Of a DNA stretch of 12,821 nucleotides, positions 1 through 9,278 are shown in pieces. The translations under genes and the position numbers were made by a program. Origin of the DNA: Caldilineaceae bacterium. GTDB lineage: Bacteria > Chloroflexota > Anaerolineae > Caldilineales > Caldilineaceae. A model generated the notes under the pieces. The model saw only the letters and a list, made by a program, of their open reading frames with translations. It was not told where the DNA came from and did no database searches. Positions within the stretch are counted from its first letter, which is position 1. Each line of letters begins with the position of its first letter. The stretch lies in contig JACSRH010000473.1 in NCBI GenBank assembly GCA_014879855.1, forward strand, positions 1-12,821, in the 5' to 3' direction.

Positions 1-834
1 CCGTTTCGCGCCGATATTGTGTGCAAAGACACGTTGAACGACACGTGGGTGCTGATCGAAAACCAATTGGAGCGGACAGATCATACGCATCTGGGCCAGT
101 TGATTACCTATGCGGCCGGGCTCGATGCGGTGACGATCGTGTGGGTGGCGGCCAGGATCACCGAGGAGCACCGGGCCGCGCTTGACTGGCTCAACGAGAT
201 TACGGATGAGGCGGTCAATTTTTTTGGGCTGGAAGTAGAACTCTGGCGCATTGCCGATTCGCCGGTGGCGCCCAAGTTCAACCTGGTGAGCAAGCCGAAT
301 GCCTGGACGAAGACGGTGGTTGCGGGCCGGCGCCAGCTTGATCGGGAAATGACGCCGACTGATGCGTTGCAGCTTGAATACTGGCAGGGTTTTGTGGAGT
401 TTCTCGAGCAGACCGGCAGCAAGCTCAAGATGCGTGCGCCGAAAGCGCACTATGCACTGGCTACGGGGATTGGGCGTTCCGGCTATCGGTTGGACGCACG
501 GGCCTATTTTGTGTACGGCGGCAGGAAGATTGGCGTCCAGTTGGACATTCAGCCGAGAGATGCAGAAGGCGCGTACGATGCGCTGTTTGCACAGAAGGAC
601 TCGATCGAGGCCGAGATTGGCACTACGCTGGAGTGGAACAAAGTGCCAGGTCAGATCCGCAATTCGATTGGGCTGTATAACGCCAGCTTCGATCCGAATC
701 TCCGCGAACAGTGGCCCGATCAGTATGAGTGGCTGAGAGTACACCTGGAGGCGTTCCGTAGCTGTTTCGGGCCGCGGGTACAGTTACTCGGTCTCAGCGA
801 CAGAGCAGAGGCAGCCGGTACTCCATCGGTGTAA
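1..834 (+). CDS. DUF4268 protein with PD-(D/E)xK-like N-terminus (5' truncated)
   Basis: The reading frame is open from the first base, so the gene begins left of the window; a GTG at 19 is in frame but is probably internal. The visible part is 277 residues. Counting from the first codon, residues 4-23 carry an acidic residue (D5) followed by E20-N21-Q22, which fits the D...ExQ form of a PD-(D/E)xK nuclease core, followed by a conserved-looking THLGQLITYAAGLDA stretch. The second half (about residues 115-275) looks like the DUF4268 domain, a family of unknown function often found next to restriction-modification genes. From this I infer a DNA-acting accessory nuclease or regulator of the type I system, not an assigned activity. 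The TAA stop is followed after 15 nt by the next gene, whose ribosome site GGGAGG lies in the gap, so the genes are co-transcribed. The family call is fairly sure and the biochemical role is not. Confidence 0.8.
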   Translation, partial: PFRADIVCKDTLNDTWVLIENQLERTDHTHLGQLITYAAGLDAVTIVWVAARITEEHRAALDWLNEITDEAVNFFGLEVELWRIADSPVAPKFNLVSKPNAWTKTVVAGRRQLDREMTPTDALQLEYWQGFVEFLEQTGSKLKMRAPKAHYALATGIGRSGYRLDARAYFVYGGRKIGVQLDIQPRDAEGAYDALFAQKDSIEAEIGTTLEWNKVPGQIRNSIGLYNASFDPNLREQWPDQYEWLRVHLEAFRSCFGPRVQLLGLSDRAEAAGTPSV

Positions 835-849
835 GGGAGGATCCAAGTC

Positions 850-1491
850 ATGAGCGCTGAACCGCTGATCCCGCAGCATGGCGGGTATCGCAATTTGAAG
901 AGTTTTCAGTTGGCGCAGTTGGTCTATGATGTGACGGTGCGCTTTTGTGACCGCTATATCGACAAGCGCAGCCGCACGCACGATCAGATGGTGCAGGCCG
1001 CGCGGTCGGGGGTGCAGAATATCGCGGAGGGGAGCCAGGCGTCGGGCACCTCCAAGAAGATGGAGCTGAAGTTGACGAACGTGGCGCGCGCCAGCCTGGA
1101 AGAGCTGCGGCTGGATTATGAGGATTTTCTGCGGCAGCGGGGGTATGAGATGTGGGCGCGGCAGGACCCGCGGCGGCAGGCGTTGATAGACCGACGCTGC
1201 AAAACAGCCGATGATGTGGCGCGATGGGTGAAGGAGATTCATGATCAGGGTTTGGGTGGACCTGGTGGACGTGGTGGGCCTGGCTCTGATGAGTCCGGGG
1301 CGGCGGCGTCCACACAGTCAACTCCGTCCACATTCCCAGAGATCGCGGCGAACGCGGCTCTGGTGCTGATCGTGGTAGCCACAACCCTCCTAGACCGGCA
1401 GTTGGCGGCGCAGGCCGCGGCCTTCGAGCAGGAGGGCGGCTTTACGGAGCGGCTGTATCGGGTGCGGCAGGATCGGAGACGCGGGAAGTGA
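850..1491 (+). CDS. Four-helix-bundle protein with C-terminal suffix domain
   Basis: This is a 213-residue protein. The ATG start is supported by GGGAGG at 835-840, nine bases upstream. Residues about 10-130 match the four-helix-bundle family related to the 23S rRNA intervening-sequence protein, with the recognisable HGGYRNLKSFQ opening, a helical QAARSGVQNIAEGS segment and an ARASLEELRLDYEDFL helix. Residues 134-163 form a Gly/Pro/Ser/Thr-rich linker with no predicted fold. From about 164 onward the AALVLIVVATTLLDRQLAAQ and EQEGGFTERLYRVR segments match the 'four helix bundle suffix' extension known from similar proteins. The hydrophobic AALVLIVVATTLL run is more likely a buried helix than a membrane span. 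The biochemical function of this family is not established. Its place directly before hsdR, sharing a GTGA overlap, argues that it is made together with the restriction subunit and may act with the type I complex; that is inference. Confidence 0.82.
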   Translation: MSAEPLIPQHGGYRNLKSFQLAQLVYDVTVRFCDRYIDKRSRTHDQMVQAARSGVQNIAEGSQASGTSKKMELKLTNVARASLEELRLDYEDFLRQRGYEMWARQDPRRQALIDRRCKTADDVARWVKEIHDQGLGGPGGRGGPGSDESGAAASTQSTPSTFPEIAANAALVLIVVATTLLDRQLAAQAAAFEQEGGFTERLYRVRQDRRRGK

Positions 1492-4400
1492 GCCTGAGGT
1501 TCAGTGAATCGATTGTGGAGGAGGCGGCGCTGGCGTGGCTGGCAGGGCTGGGCTATGCGGTGGTGCATGGGCCCCAGATTGCGCCGGGCGAGCCAGCGGC
1601 GGAGCGCACCGAGTATGGCGAGGTGATCCTGGCGGGGCGGCTGCGCGCGGCGCTGCGGCGGCTGAACCCAGACGCGCCCCACGACGCGCGCGAGGAGGCC
1701 TTCCGCCGGCTGACGCGGATCGACGCGGGGTCGCTGGTCGGCAGCAACCACGCGGCGCACCGCTTCCTGGTGGACGGGGTGGCGGTGGCGCACCCGCGCG
1801 CGGACGGGTCGATGGGCGGCGACCAGCTCCGGGTGCTGGACCACGACAACGCGGACAACAACGAATTCCTGGCGGTGAACCAGTTCACGGTGGTGGAGAA
1901 CCGGCGCGAGCGGCGGCCGGATGTGGTCATCTTTGTCAACGGGCTGCCGCTGGCAGTGATCGAGCTGAAGAACGCGGCGACGGAGCGCGCGACGATCTGG
2001 GCCGCCTTCCACCAGTTGCAGACATACAAGCAGCAGATCCCCTCGCTCTTTGCCTTCAACGAGGCGCTGGTTATCTCCGACGGGGTGCAGGCGCGCATCG
2101 GGACGCTGACCGCGGACCGCGAGCGCTTTATGCCGTGGCGGACGATTGCAGGGGAGACGCTGGCCGATGCCACGCTGCCGCAGCTTCAGGTCGTGCTGGA
2201 AGGGGTCTTTGAGCCGCGGCGCTTCCTGGACATGGTGCGCTATTTCAACGTTTTCGAGGAAATGGGCGGCGGCGTGCTGGTCAAAAAGATGGCGGGCTAT
2301 CACCAGTATCACGCGGTCAACGTGGCGCTGGCGGAGACGCTGCGCGCGTGCGCGTCCGCGGCGGCCACTGGGGCCACGAAGGAGCGCAGCGGCGCCTACT
2401 TTGCCCGGGGGCAGCGCGATGCAGAGGCGGGCGACCAACGCGTCGGCGTGGTGTGGCACACGCAGGGGTCGGGCAAGAGCCTGACAATGGCTTTCTATGC
2501 GGGGCGGGTGATCCTGCATCCGGCAATGGAGAACCCGACGATCGTGGTGATTACCGATCGCAACGACCTGGACGAGCAATTGTATGGCGCCTTTGCCCGC
2601 TGCCACGAACTGCTGCGCCAGCCGCCGGAGCAGGCGCAAAGCCGGGCCAATCTGCGCGAGCTGCTGCACACAGGGTCGGGCGGGGTGGTCTTTACGACGG
2701 TGCACAAGTTCTTCCCCACGGAGGAGGAGGATCACTATCCGCTGCTGTCCGCGCGGCGCAACATTGTGGTGATCGCGGACGAGGCGCACCGCAGCCAGTA
2801 CGACTTCATCGACGGCTTTGCGCGGCACATGCGGGCGGCGCTGCCCAATGCATCCTTTATCGGCTTTACGGGTACGCCTGTCGAACTGACGGACAAGAAC
2901 ACGCGCGCGGTCTTTGGCGACTATATCAGCGTCTATGACATCGAGCGGGCGGTGCAGGATGGCGCGACCGTGCCGATCTTCTACGAGAGCCGGCTGGCAA
3001 AGCTGGAACTGGAAGAGCGCGAGCGGCCGCGGCTGGACGACAAGTTCGAGGAGGCCACCGAGGGCGAGGAACTCGAACACAAGGAGCAACTGAAGAGCAA
3101 GTGGGCGCAGTTGGAGGCGCTGGTCGGCACAGAGAAGCGCATCGACCTGGTCGCGGCGGACCTGGTGCAGCACTTTGAGCGGCGGCTGGCAGTGATGGAA
3201 GGCAAGGCAATGGTGGTGTGCATGAGCCGGCGCATCTGCGTGGCGCTCTACGATGCGATCGTGGCGCGGCGACCGGACTGGCATCGCAATGAGGACGACC
3301 AGGGCACCGTCAAGATCGTGATGACAGGGTCCGCGGCGGACCCGCTGGCGTGGCAGGCGCACATCCGCAACAAGCCGCGGCGCGAGGCGCTGGCAAAGCG
3401 CTTCAAGGAGGCAAGCGACCCCTTCCAGATCGTGATCGTGCGCGATATGTGGCTGACAGGCTTCGACGCGCCGAGCCTGCACACGATGTATCTGGACAAG
3501 CCCATGCGCGGGCACGGGCTGATGCAGGCGATTGCGCGCGTCAACCGCGTCTTCAAGGACAAGCCGGGCGGGCTGGTGGTCGATTATCTGGGCGTGGCGC
3601 ACGAGTTGCGCGCGGCGCTGGCGACCTATACGGAGAGCGGCGGCACGGGCCAGGCGGCCATCGATCAGGCCGAGGCAGTGGCGGCCATGCAGGAGAAGTA
3701 CGAGATCTGCTGCGGCATCTTCCACGGCTTTGACTGGTCCGCGTGGGCGCAGGGCAAGGCGACCGCGCAGGTGGCGCTGCTGCCGGCCGCGCAGGAGCAC
3801 GTGCTGGCGCAGGAGGATGGCAAACGCCGGCTGGATCGGGCGGTGGGCGATCTGTCGAAGGCCTTTGCGCTGGCGGTTCCGGCGGACGCCGCGCTCCTGA
3901 TTCGTGACGACGTGGGCTTTTTTCAGGCGGTGAAAACGGTGCTGGTCAAGCGTGACAGCGTGGACGGGTACAGCGCCGACGAGTTGGATCACGCGATCCG
4001 CCAGATTGTGTCGCGCGCGGTGGCGTCGGACGCGGTGATCGATATCTTTGCGGCGGCAGGGTTGAAGAAGCCGGATATTTCGATCCTTTCCGACGAGTTT
4101 CTGGCCGAGGTCAAGGGGATGCCGCAGCGCAACCTGGCGGTGGAGATGCTGCGCAAGCTGCTGGCCGGCGAGATCAAGAGCCGGGGGCGCAAGCATGTGG
4201 TGCAGGCGCGCTCCTTTGCGGAGATGCTGGAGCAGGCGATCCGGCGCTATCAGAACCGAGCGATCGAGACGGCGCAGGTGATCGAGGAGTTGATCGCGCT
4301 GGCGGAGGCGATGCGGGCCGCGCAGCAGCGCGGCGAGCGGCTTGGTCTGACGGAAGACGAGGTGGCCTTCTACGACGCGCTGGAGGTGAACGAAAGCGCG

Positions 4401-4643
4401 GTGCAGGTGCTGGGCGACGCGACGCTGCGCACCATTGCGCAGGAGCTGCTGCGCGCGGTGCGGGCGAATGTGACGATCGACTGGACCGTGCGCGAGAGCG
4501 TGCGGGCGCAGATGCGCGTGATTGTGAAGCGCATCTTGCGGCGGTATGGGTACCCGCCCGATCGACAGGCGCGGGCCACGGAACTGGTGCTGGCGCAGGC
4601 GGAGCAGACCATCCGGTGGGCCGGCGAGATGGCTATGAACTGA
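1488..4643 (+). CDS. hsdR: Type I restriction endonuclease subunit R (HsdR)
   Basis: HsdR is the ATP-driven translocase and nuclease of type I restriction systems. It joins HsdM and HsdS at an unmethylated recognition site, pulls DNA in and cuts at a distance. The 1051 residues are normal for the family. The N-terminal nuclease core shows P144-D145 and E159-L-K161 (PD...ExK). The SF2 motor shows Walker A GSGKS at 327-331, DEAH at 431-434, TGTP at 461-464, a TGFDAP motif, and QAIARVNR at 680-687 (motif VI). The C-terminal helical part (about 730-1051) ends with the family-like VRAQMRVIVKRILRRYGYPPD. All key residues are present, so the protein should be active. The start is GTG at 1488, overlapping the previous stop as GTGA, which implies translational coupling. 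hsdM and hsdS are not in the window. The stop lies 5 bp from the end of the opposing acyltransferase gene, with no terminator between. Confidence 0.96.
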   Translation: MSLRFSESIVEEAALAWLAGLGYAVVHGPQIAPGEPAAERTEYGEVILAGRLRAALRRLNPDAPHDAREEAFRRLTRIDAGSLVGSNHAAHRFLVDGVAVAHPRADGSMGGDQLRVLDHDNADNNEFLAVNQFTVVENRRERRPDVVIFVNGLPLAVIELKNAATERATIWAAFHQLQTYKQQIPSLFAFNEALVISDGVQARIGTLTADRERFMPWRTIAGETLADATLPQLQVVLEGVFEPRRFLDMVRYFNVFEEMGGGVLVKKMAGYHQYHAVNVALAETLRACASAAATGATKERSGAYFARGQRDAEAGDQRVGVVWHTQGSGKSLTMAFYAGRVILHPAMENPTIVVITDRNDLDEQLYGAFARCHELLRQPPEQAQSRANLRELLHTGSGGVVFTTVHKFFPTEEEDHYPLLSARRNIVVIADEAHRSQYDFIDGFARHMRAALPNASFIGFTGTPVELTDKNTRAVFGDYISVYDIERAVQDGATVPIFYESRLAKLELEERERPRLDDKFEEATEGEELEHKEQLKSKWAQLEALVGTEKRIDLVAADLVQHFERRLAVMEGKAMVVCMSRRICVALYDAIVARRPDWHRNEDDQGTVKIVMTGSAADPLAWQAHIRNKPRREALAKRFKEASDPFQIVIVRDMWLTGFDAPSLHTMYLDKPMRGHGLMQAIARVNRVFKDKPGGLVVDYLGVAHELRAALATYTESGGTGQAAIDQAEAVAAMQEKYEICCGIFHGFDWSAWAQGKATAQVALLPAAQEHVLAQEDGKRRLDRAVGDLSKAFALAVPADAALLIRDDVGFFQAVKTVLVKRDSVDGYSADELDHAIRQIVSRAVASDAVIDIFAAAGLKKPDISILSDEFLAEVKGMPQRNLAVEMLRKLLAGEIKSRGRKHVVQARSFAEMLEQAIRRYQNRAIETAQVIEELIALAEAMRAAQQRGERLGLTEDEVAFYDALEVNESAVQVLGDATLRTIAQELLRAVRANVTIDWTVRESVRAQMRVIVKRILRRYGYPPDRQARATELVLAQAEQTIRWAGEMAMN

Positions 4644-4648
4644 AGGGG

Positions 4649-5367
<719 letters not shown>

Positions 5368-5371
<4 letters not shown>

Positions 5372-6057
5372 ACTTCTGCCCCTTCGGTTTGGAGTGCGTT
5401 GGTCTGCAATGAGGGTGGGAGAAGATCGGCGATGGCATTCATGATGTCGCGCGTGTAGATGCGCAAAGCGCGGTGGTCGTGAGGGTCAGCGGGCGGCGGC
5501 AGTGGTTTGCCCACGCGTGCGGTCACCTTGACGCGCGGCTTCAAGCTCAGATAATTGGTGCGATGAAAGATTGGCTCCGAATTGACCACAACAGTGGGCA
5601 CGATCGGCGCCTGCGCCTGGATCGCCACAAACGCAGCGCCAGAGCGGCCGCGCTGAAGCTTGCCGTTGCGGCTGCGCGTGCCTTCTGGAAACATCCCAAG
5701 CACGCGCCCCTGCCTGACCAGGTGGACGGCGTGCTGAACCGCGCGCATGTCACCGTCGCCCCGGCGAACCGGAAAGCAGCCATTGTAGCTCAGAAAGCGA
5801 CCCAGCCAATGATTTGCTTCCATCAACTCCGCCTTGACCATGAAATAGACCTGCCGCGGGGAAAGGTAGCCAAGAATCAGGAAATCTGGCCCCATCGTGT
5901 GGTTGCAGGTCAACACACAGCCGCCGGCAGTGGGGATGTTTTCACGTCCTTCAATCTGCAACTGACAAAACAACGGCTTGAACGCGGTAATAGACAGATG
6001 CATAACTTTCCAGGTCCAGATGGCATTGCGCGGCGGTGTGACGGTTCCAGCAAACAC
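5368..6057 (-). CDS. plsC: PlsC-family acyltransferase (first of the pair)
   Basis: This is a paralogue of the next gene, 229 residues from the chosen start. It has NHTMGPD (H53...D58), FPVRRGDGD, FPEGTRSRNGKLQRG (E125) and APIVPTVVVNSEP, so the catalytic and acceptor-binding blocks are complete. I chose GTG at 6057-6055 because a strong GGAGGAG Shine-Dalgarno (6065-6071) lies seven bases upstream. The open frame also continues to an in-frame ATG at 6093 and a TTG at 6126, but those codons lie inside a 13-bp tandem repeat and would add residues that the paralogue lacks. The gene ends in the TTGA overlap with the second acyltransferase. It is probably transcribed with the 594-residue gene upstream, whose stop is about 90 bp away. 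The role is likely membrane phospholipid synthesis or remodelling. The exact substrates, and why there are two copies, cannot be read from the sequence. Confidence 0.92.
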
Positions 6058-6064
6058 AGTTCTT

Positions 6065-6071
6065 CTCCTCC
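6065..6071 (-). promoter_or_regulatory. Strong ribosome binding site for the first PlsC gene
   Basis: Read on the minus strand this is GGAGGAG, with seven bases to the GTG at 6057. It decides the start of the gene in favour of GTG over the upstream TTG/ATG codons that lie inside the tandem repeat. Confidence 0.7.
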
Positions 6072-6074
6072 ACT

Positions 6075-6139
6075 GTGCATGTTTTGAGTGCATGTTTTGA
6101 GTGCATGTTTCGAGTGCATGTTTCAAGTGCGTGTTTCGA
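6075..6139. repeat. 13-bp tandem repeat, five copies, upstream of the PlsC pair
   Basis: Five head-to-tail 13-bp units fill exactly 65 bp: gtgcatgttttga twice, gtgcatgtttcga, gtgcatgtttcaa and gtgcgtgtttcga. The divergence rises toward the 594-residue gene. The array fills nearly all of the space between that gene's stop (6146) and the Shine-Dalgarno of the first acyltransferase. On the minus strand four of the five units contain ATG, in rotating frames because 13 is not a multiple of three. It has no spacers, so it is not a CRISPR. It could be neutral slippage DNA or a leader element affecting translation. Confidence 0.93.
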
Positions 6140-6145
6140 GGGCGA

Positions 6146-7930
<1,785 letters not shown>

Positions 7931-7972
7931 TGTGCTGCGCTCATTTCTTTTGCAATAGGTTGATTGCGGTGC

Positions 7973-8001
7973 AGATTAGCACAAAGCAGGTCAAGCAGCA
8001 A
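7973..8001 (-). promoter_or_regulatory. Weak candidate promoter for the 594-residue gene and PlsC pair
   Basis: On the minus strand TTGCTG (7996-8001), a 17-bp spacer and TAATCT (7973-7978) preceded by TGC give an extended -10-like arrangement about 45 bp before the ATG. Each hexamer matches the sigma-70 consensus only partly, so this is a low-confidence suggestion. Confidence 0.25.
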
Positions 8002-8018
8002 TCATAGCGAAAGGCGAA

Positions 8019-8045
8019 GGGCGAGGGGATGCTCGCCCCTCGCCC
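8019..8045 (-). terminator. GC-rich hairpin downstream of the DUF72 gene
   Basis: gggcgagggg (8019-8028) and cccctcgccc (8036-8045) form a perfect 10-bp stem with a 7-base loop, 28 bp beyond the DUF72 stop and before the next minus-strand gene. On the minus strand the stem is followed by TTCGCCTTTCGC, a mild T-rich tail rather than a true U-run. Terminator function for DUF72 is plausible but not strong. Confidence 0.5.
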
Positions 8046-8072
8046 GCGCTGTTTCTGCGTCAAAGGTTTGTT

Positions 8073-8984
8073 TTACAGCAAGCTTAATTGGCCAGCCGTG
8101 GCTGTGGGGGGCCATGCGGCCACGGGGACGCGCGACGCCAACAGAGCCTTGAGCCGGCGCACGCTCGCGGGCGAGTGCCCCTCATAGGGGTTGTGCATAT
8201 AGCCAAACACCGCCTTGCCGCGCTGTACAAGCTGCTCGATGCGATCCGCCCATTGTGCAAGCTCGACATCGCGCGGGGTCTGGATTTCGCGGTCGCCCTG
8301 CGGCCCGTTGCGGTCATCGCCGATCCAGCGGATCAGGGTGAAGTCCGGCCCCGCGCCCGCGGCGACGCGTTCAAACCACATGTCAAAGAGGTCGGGTGTG
8401 TGCACGCGGTCGACCAACACCAGCGCAAAGTTGCGCTCGGCCAGAAACGCTGCAAAAGCTGGAGTCATCAAGTCCGCGGCGCGCACCTCGACTGCCAGGC
8501 GCAAATCCCGCGCCTCCACCGCAAGCCAGTCAAGATAGGCGGCCAACTCGCGGCCATGCACCTTCCGCGTAAAAGTTGCTGGAAACTGAAGAAAAGCAGG
8601 GCCGCACGCCTTTCCCAGCGCGCGCAAACTGTCCAGAAAGGTGCGTGTGGTTTCTTCACACGCAACCAGGCGGCGCTCATGCGTGATCGCGCGCGGGAAC
8701 TTCAGCGTGTAGGTGAATCCTGCCGGCGCGCTTTCCACCCACGAGACCAACGTGGAAGGCGCGGGATTTGCGTAAAAGCTGGTATTGACTTCCACGGTGT
8801 CGAACTGGCTGACGTAATAGGGCAAATATTGGTTTTTGGGCAGCTTGTCGGGATAAAAAACGCCGCGCCAGCCATCGAATAGCCAAGAAGATGCGCCGAT
8901 ATGCACCGATGCTGAGTCATTCATGCTGTCATTCATGCTGTCATTCATGCTGTCATTCATGCTGTCATTCATGCTGTCATTCAT
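8073..8984 (-). CDS. DUF72 domain protein with MNDS-repeat N-terminus
   Basis: From the first repeat ATG the product is 303 residues. After the repeat it reads SVHIGASSWLFDGWRGVFYP, then VSQFDTVEVNTSFYANP, FTYTLKFPRAITHERRL, FLQFPATF and a closing GYMHNPYEGHSPASVRRL. These are the ordered conserved blocks of the DUF72 family, a TIM-barrel protein of unknown reaction. The domain is full length. The N-terminus is odd: six consecutive MNDS units (8913-8984), each with its own in-frame ATG, so translation might begin at any of them. A TTG at 9026 would add 14 residues but has no ribosome site. No good Shine-Dalgarno precedes the first ATG, only AAAGAG about 12 bases away. No membrane or signal segment is visible. 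The gene stands alone, with its own promoter candidate and a hairpin behind it. The family call is firm and the start is ambiguous. Confidence 0.92.
   Translation of the reverse strand: MNDSMNDSMNDSMNDSMNDSMNDSASVHIGASSWLFDGWRGVFYPDKLPKNQYLPYYVSQFDTVEVNTSFYANPAPSTLVSWVESAPAGFTYTLKFPRAITHERRLVACEETTRTFLDSLRALGKACGPAFLQFPATFTRKVHGRELAAYLDWLAVEARDLRLAVEVRAADLMTPAFAAFLAERNFALVLVDRVHTPDLFDMWFERVAAGAGPDFTLIRWIGDDRNGPQGDREIQTPRDVELAQWADRIEQLVQRGKAVFGYMHNPYEGHSPASVRRLKALLASRVPVAAWPPTATAGQLSLL
8913..8984 (-). repeat. 12-bp tandem repeat, six copies, each with an in-frame ATG
   Basis: Read on the minus strand there are five identical units ATGAATGACAGC followed by ATGAATGACTCA, encoding six MNDS tetrapeptides at the very start of the DUF72 protein. 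Because the unit is 12 bp, copy-number change would keep the frame but alter the number of potential start codons and the N-terminal length. There are no spacers, so it is not a CRISPR. Confidence 0.96.
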
Positions 8985-9057
8985 GTATACAATTTTCTCT
9001 TTAATGAAATTGTACCCTTTTTTCAACCCATTGCATGTAATTCATTCTACGGATCTC

Positions 9058-9066
9058 ATTATACCA
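9058..9066 (-). promoter_or_regulatory. Extended -10 promoter for the DUF72 gene
   Basis: On the minus strand the bases read TGGTATAAT, a perfect TATAAT with the TGn extension, about 75 bp before the first MNDS ATG. No good -35 hexamer lies 17 bp upstream, which extended -10 promoters tolerate. It sits in an AT-rich stretch (8985-9130) between divergent genes. Confidence 0.5.
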
Positions 9067-9159
9067 AATGCACAGTCGCGTCTGATTTCGTCCCGCGCCC
9101 CTTATCTTTTCCGTTATAGTATTACAATCGACAGGCGATCTCTTTGTGCAATCTGTACA

Positions 9160-9188
9160 TTGCCGAAACGGCGCCGCGTCTCTATCCT
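9160..9188 (+). promoter_or_regulatory. Weak candidate promoter for the uORF-amt unit
   Basis: TTGCCG (9160-9165), a 17-bp spacer and TATCCT (9183-9188) give four of six matches at each hexamer, about 33 bp before the leader ORF start. Another AT-rich patch, TATAGT at 9115-9120, lacks a partner -35. Either could serve; confidence is low. Confidence 0.3.
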
Positions 9189-9221
9189 GAATAAAGGCTT
9201 TAGGTTTGAAGAGGAGCGTCC

Positions 9222-9278
9222 ATGACCGGCGCATTCAATCATCCGTTTATCCACTTTCAGGAAGGATCGAGATTATGA
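9222..9278 (+). CDS. Putative 18-residue leader peptide overlapping the amt start
   Basis: ATG at 9222 follows GAGGAG (9211-9216) by five bases, a good ribosome site. The peptide would be MTGAFNHPFIHFQEGSRL, and its TGA (9276-9278) overlaps the amt start codon as ATGA. This arrangement would let ribosomes finishing the short ORF restart at amt. The amt Shine-Dalgarno (9259-9265) lies inside it. The peptide has no recognisable family and no run of one amino acid that would suggest classic attenuation. It may be translated or may be chance; the spacing and overlap favour translation. Confidence 0.42.
   Translation: MTGAFNHPFIHFQEGSRL
9259..9265 (+). promoter_or_regulatory. Ribosome binding site of amt
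   Basis: AGGAAGG lies nine bases before the ATG at 9275. It supports that start, with a signal peptide directly after it, over the in-frame upstream ATG at 9206, which would add 23 non-conserved residues before the signal peptide. Confidence 0.7.

Noticed and set aside
1245..4196. A 983-codon open frame on the minus strand opposite hsdR
   Set aside because: It is antisense to a full-length HsdR with all motifs. Its Arg/Leu/His/Gln-rich, motif-free translation is what GC-rich third positions produce on the opposite strand, and it has no family features.
6058..6126. TTG at 6126 or ATG at 6093 as the start of the first PlsC gene
   Set aside because: Both lie inside the 13-bp repeat without a ribosome site and would add residues made of repeat-encoded sequence; GTG at 6057 has GGAGGAG at the right distance.
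8985..9026. TTG at 9026 as the start of the DUF72 gene
   Set aside because: No Shine-Dalgarno is near, and the added 14 residues are not part of the DUF72 domain; ATGs in the repeat are preferred.
9206..9274. In-frame ATG at 9206 as the start of amt
   Set aside because: It would put 23 unlikely residues before a clean signal peptide, while ATG at 9275 has AGGAAGG in place.
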